Positions 19,384-21,106 of a stretch of 21,106 nucleotides of DNA are shown here, piece by piece (within the stretch, counting starts at the first letter, position 1; every line of letters starts with the position of its first letter). The notes under the pieces were generated by a model, which saw only the letters and a program-made list of their open reading frames with translations, was not told the DNA's origin and did no database searches. Position numbers and translations under genes: made by a program. Source of the stretch: Nemertoderma westbladi (lineage: Eukaryota > Xenacoelomorpha > Nemertodermatida > Nemertodermatidae); the NCBI GenBank assembly GCA_032718475.1, contig JAUCBJ010006307.1, positions 1-21,106 on the forward strand, written 5' to 3'.

Positions 19384-20200
19384 CTAAAACAATGGGAAGG
19401 ATAATAATTTATTGTAAGTTGCATTGCAACCTGCGGTACCGGCGAGTTGTGGGGCGGTGGCCTTCGCGTGCACCAAGTCTGTGATCATTCTCGGGCCTAC
19501 AGTTATTGGTACGGTCCTAGTACTGTAGGTATTGTCAAAATTGGAAAACTCTCTAACACCTTTATAGTGATTTTCCTATATAAAAAAATTATCTGTAATT
19601 TTAAAACATTATACTTTTCGTTTACTACACTCGTAGAGCCAGACGAACCACCGACAGGCAGACAATGCCGGTTAGCCACGTACTAAACCGCATGTTAGAG
19701 GCTAACAGACCTCGTTGCTCGCCCCACATACTTATTCTACAATACCTCGAAATAAACAATAATATGTACCGAAATCGGAACCTACTCCACTAACCTGAGC
19801 CAACTTGGCTTCCATTTACTAACCTGAGCCAACTTGGCTTCCATTTACTAACCTGAGCCAACTTGGCTTCCATTTACTAACCTGAGCCAACTTGGCTTCC
19901 ATTTACTAACCTGAGCCAACTTGGCTTCCATTTACTAACCTGAGCCAACTTGGCTTCCATTTACTAACCTGAGCCAACTTGGCTTCCATTTACTAACCTG
20001 AGCCAACTTGGCTTCCATTTACTAACCTGAGCCAACTTGGCTTCCATTTACTAACCTGAGCCAACTTGGCTTCCATTTACTAACCTGAGCCAACTTGGCT
20101 TCCATTTACTAACCTGAGCCAACTTGGCTTCCATTTACTAACCTGAGCCAACTTGGCTTCCATTTACTAACCTGAGCCAACTTGGCTTCCATTTACTAAC
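19384..20200 (-). other. Intron of the unknown gene (817 nt)
   Basis: The donor is CTCAG|GTTAGT (GT at 20200-20199) and the acceptor ends at 19384. The first half (20200 to about 19792) is the 29-bp array. The rest (19384-19790) is unique and AT-rich near the acceptor. Confidence 0.78.
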
Positions 20201-20225
20201 CTGAGCCAACTTGGCTTCCATTTTT
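19792..20225 (-). repeat. 29-bp minisatellite seeded at a 5' splice site, 15 units
   Basis: On the minus strand each unit reads ATGGAAGCCAAGTTGGCTCA then GGTTAGTAA. The exon at 20358-20201 ends with this same 21-nt exonic part, directly followed by the donor GTTAGT. The CTGAGCC core occurs from 19795 to 20201 at exact 29-nt steps, giving 15 copies. By eye the copies are identical, apart from the exonic flank of the first. The donor CAG|GTTAGT, close to consensus, is thus present 15 times. Such uniformity means recent expansion or homogenisation. Confidence 0.95.
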
Positions 20226-20358
20226 GCACGAGAGTCGAGTAACATTTCGGAGGAATGATTGATCGTCTGGGTCCCGATGTAAGGTCGCGTTGGTCTACTG
20301 TTACTACGCGACCTAGATGGGCGGGAACCGTGTCCCGGTAAATTCATCGCCTTCACAC
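20201..20358 (-). CDS. Coding exon of the unrecognised gene
   Basis: The minus-strand acceptor TTTTGTTTTCGGTTTTAG ends at 20359. The exon starts with GT, completing a codon begun upstream, then reads VKAMNLPGHG, SRPSRSRSNSRPTRPYIG, TQTINHSSEMLLDSRAKMEA and KLAQ, ending in phase 0 at CAG|GTTAGT. The first half is Ser/Arg/Pro-rich and basic, resembling low-complexity phosphorylatable tails. The second half (SSEMLLDSRAKMEAKLAQ) could be helical. Together with the two downstream exons it gives 139 residues of C-terminus. The N-terminal part and its domains lie outside the window. I do not recognise the protein. The protein's real identity would come from the missing upstream exons. Confidence 0.78.
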
Positions 20359-20360
20359 CT

Positions 20361-21106
20361 AAAACCGAAAACAAAAAATAATTTATATAACGAAATCATT
20401 CAACAAAGAAACCGTGTCAAAATTACCTGATACAATTCATAATATGCTGGTGAACATAAATACTACATGTTTGGAACGGGGCAGTTCAATTTGTAACTAG
20501 GTGCTCAGATTTGTAACCATTTCTAACAAATCATAAGCAGGGATATCCAGTGCTCATATTTGTAACCAAACATCCTGCTTTGTAACGAGGGATAGAAATG
20601 TGTAACCTCGTACTCAAATTCGTAACTGGGAACGCCAAAACCCGGCGCTCAGATTTGTAACCGGGAACTCCAATTTGTTACAAGACTCTCAGATTTGTAA
20701 CTAGAAACTCAGATTTGTAACTAAAACTCAGATTTGTAACCAGGAACTCAGATGTTTTGTAACCGCTACCAGTTGACTGTTTTTTATTAAATATAAGCTT
20801 ATCGGGCCATCTAGAGGCCCGTCACTAGTTATATTTGAATGATTTCAAAAAAAAACTTGGGAAATCATATCAATTAATGATATGCAGAATATGTTTAATA
20901 AACAGATTTCATATTTAGTGGATTATAAAATGAAGGGTTATTATATATAAAGTTGTTGTTACTAATTGTTATATTGTACTTTGATAATTTAAAATAATGA
21001 TAATTATTGCTCAGACAGCCAAGGGAAAGGAATGTTGGTTCAACATAAATGTTCAGACGGGGAAAGAAGATAAACACACAGGTTTCATCATCGCAATAAT
21101 AAAGTA
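20361..21106. other. AT-rich right flank, probable upstream intron
   Basis: Because the exon at 20358 needs an upstream exon on the minus strand, this stretch is probably intronic. Apart from the degenerate repeat at 20486-20765 it is AT-rich with no further exon that I can support. Confidence 0.5.
20486..20765. repeat. Degenerate tandem repeat, roughly 20-bp unit
   Basis: Recurring plus-strand motif CTCAGATTTGTAACC with variable linkers (for example AGGAA, GGGAA, TAGAA), about 13 imperfect copies. TTTGTAAC is the most conserved core. The array is much older or less homogenised than the others in the window. Confidence 0.85.

Overview
This is a eukaryotic, almost certainly invertebrate animal, genomic window. 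The grounds are spliced genes with GT-AG introns, LINE-type retrotransposon fragments, tRNA-derived SINE-like elements, and very large minisatellites that fill close to 8 kb. There are no bacterial operons, CRISPR arrays or phage genes. The species cannot be fixed from the sequence.

Two protein-coding genes are supported, both on the minus strand. (1) The 3' two-exon part of a homologue of POLR1E/RPA49 (RNA polymerase I subunit PAF53) lies at 10819-7845, with a 1.8 kb intron. (2) The last three coding exons of an unrecognised gene lie at 20358-20201, 19383-19238 and 16387-16270. Their splice sites and phases agree perfectly and give a basic, Ser/Arg-rich C-terminal tail.

Layout: 1-1828, sequence with no supported gene. 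1829-5472, a 55-bp minisatellite of about 66 units, each with a purine mirror repeat. 5555-5967, a worn LINE 3' fragment (+), then a 159-nt near-perfect hairpin (5968-6126). 6190-6320, a tRNA-like Pol III promoter followed directly by a type I hammerhead ribozyme with a two-base-pair, loopless stem III. 6484-6550, a second LINE 3' tip. 7845-10819, POLR1E, with a SINE-like insertion and a C24 tract in its intron. 11657-13115, a decayed 5'-truncated LINE (-) between 65-bp direct repeats that look like target-site duplications. 13440-15090, an 11-bp array rich in CACGTG. 16270-20358, the unknown gene.

The most striking observation is that both complete introns of the unknown gene begin inside a minisatellite. 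Each repeat unit carries the end of the exon plus the 5' splice site, so the donor is tandemly copied 15 times in one intron and about 105 times in the next. The second most striking is the tRNA-like/hammerhead element, in which the ribozyme's stem I strand is also the 3' strand of the tRNA-like acceptor stem.
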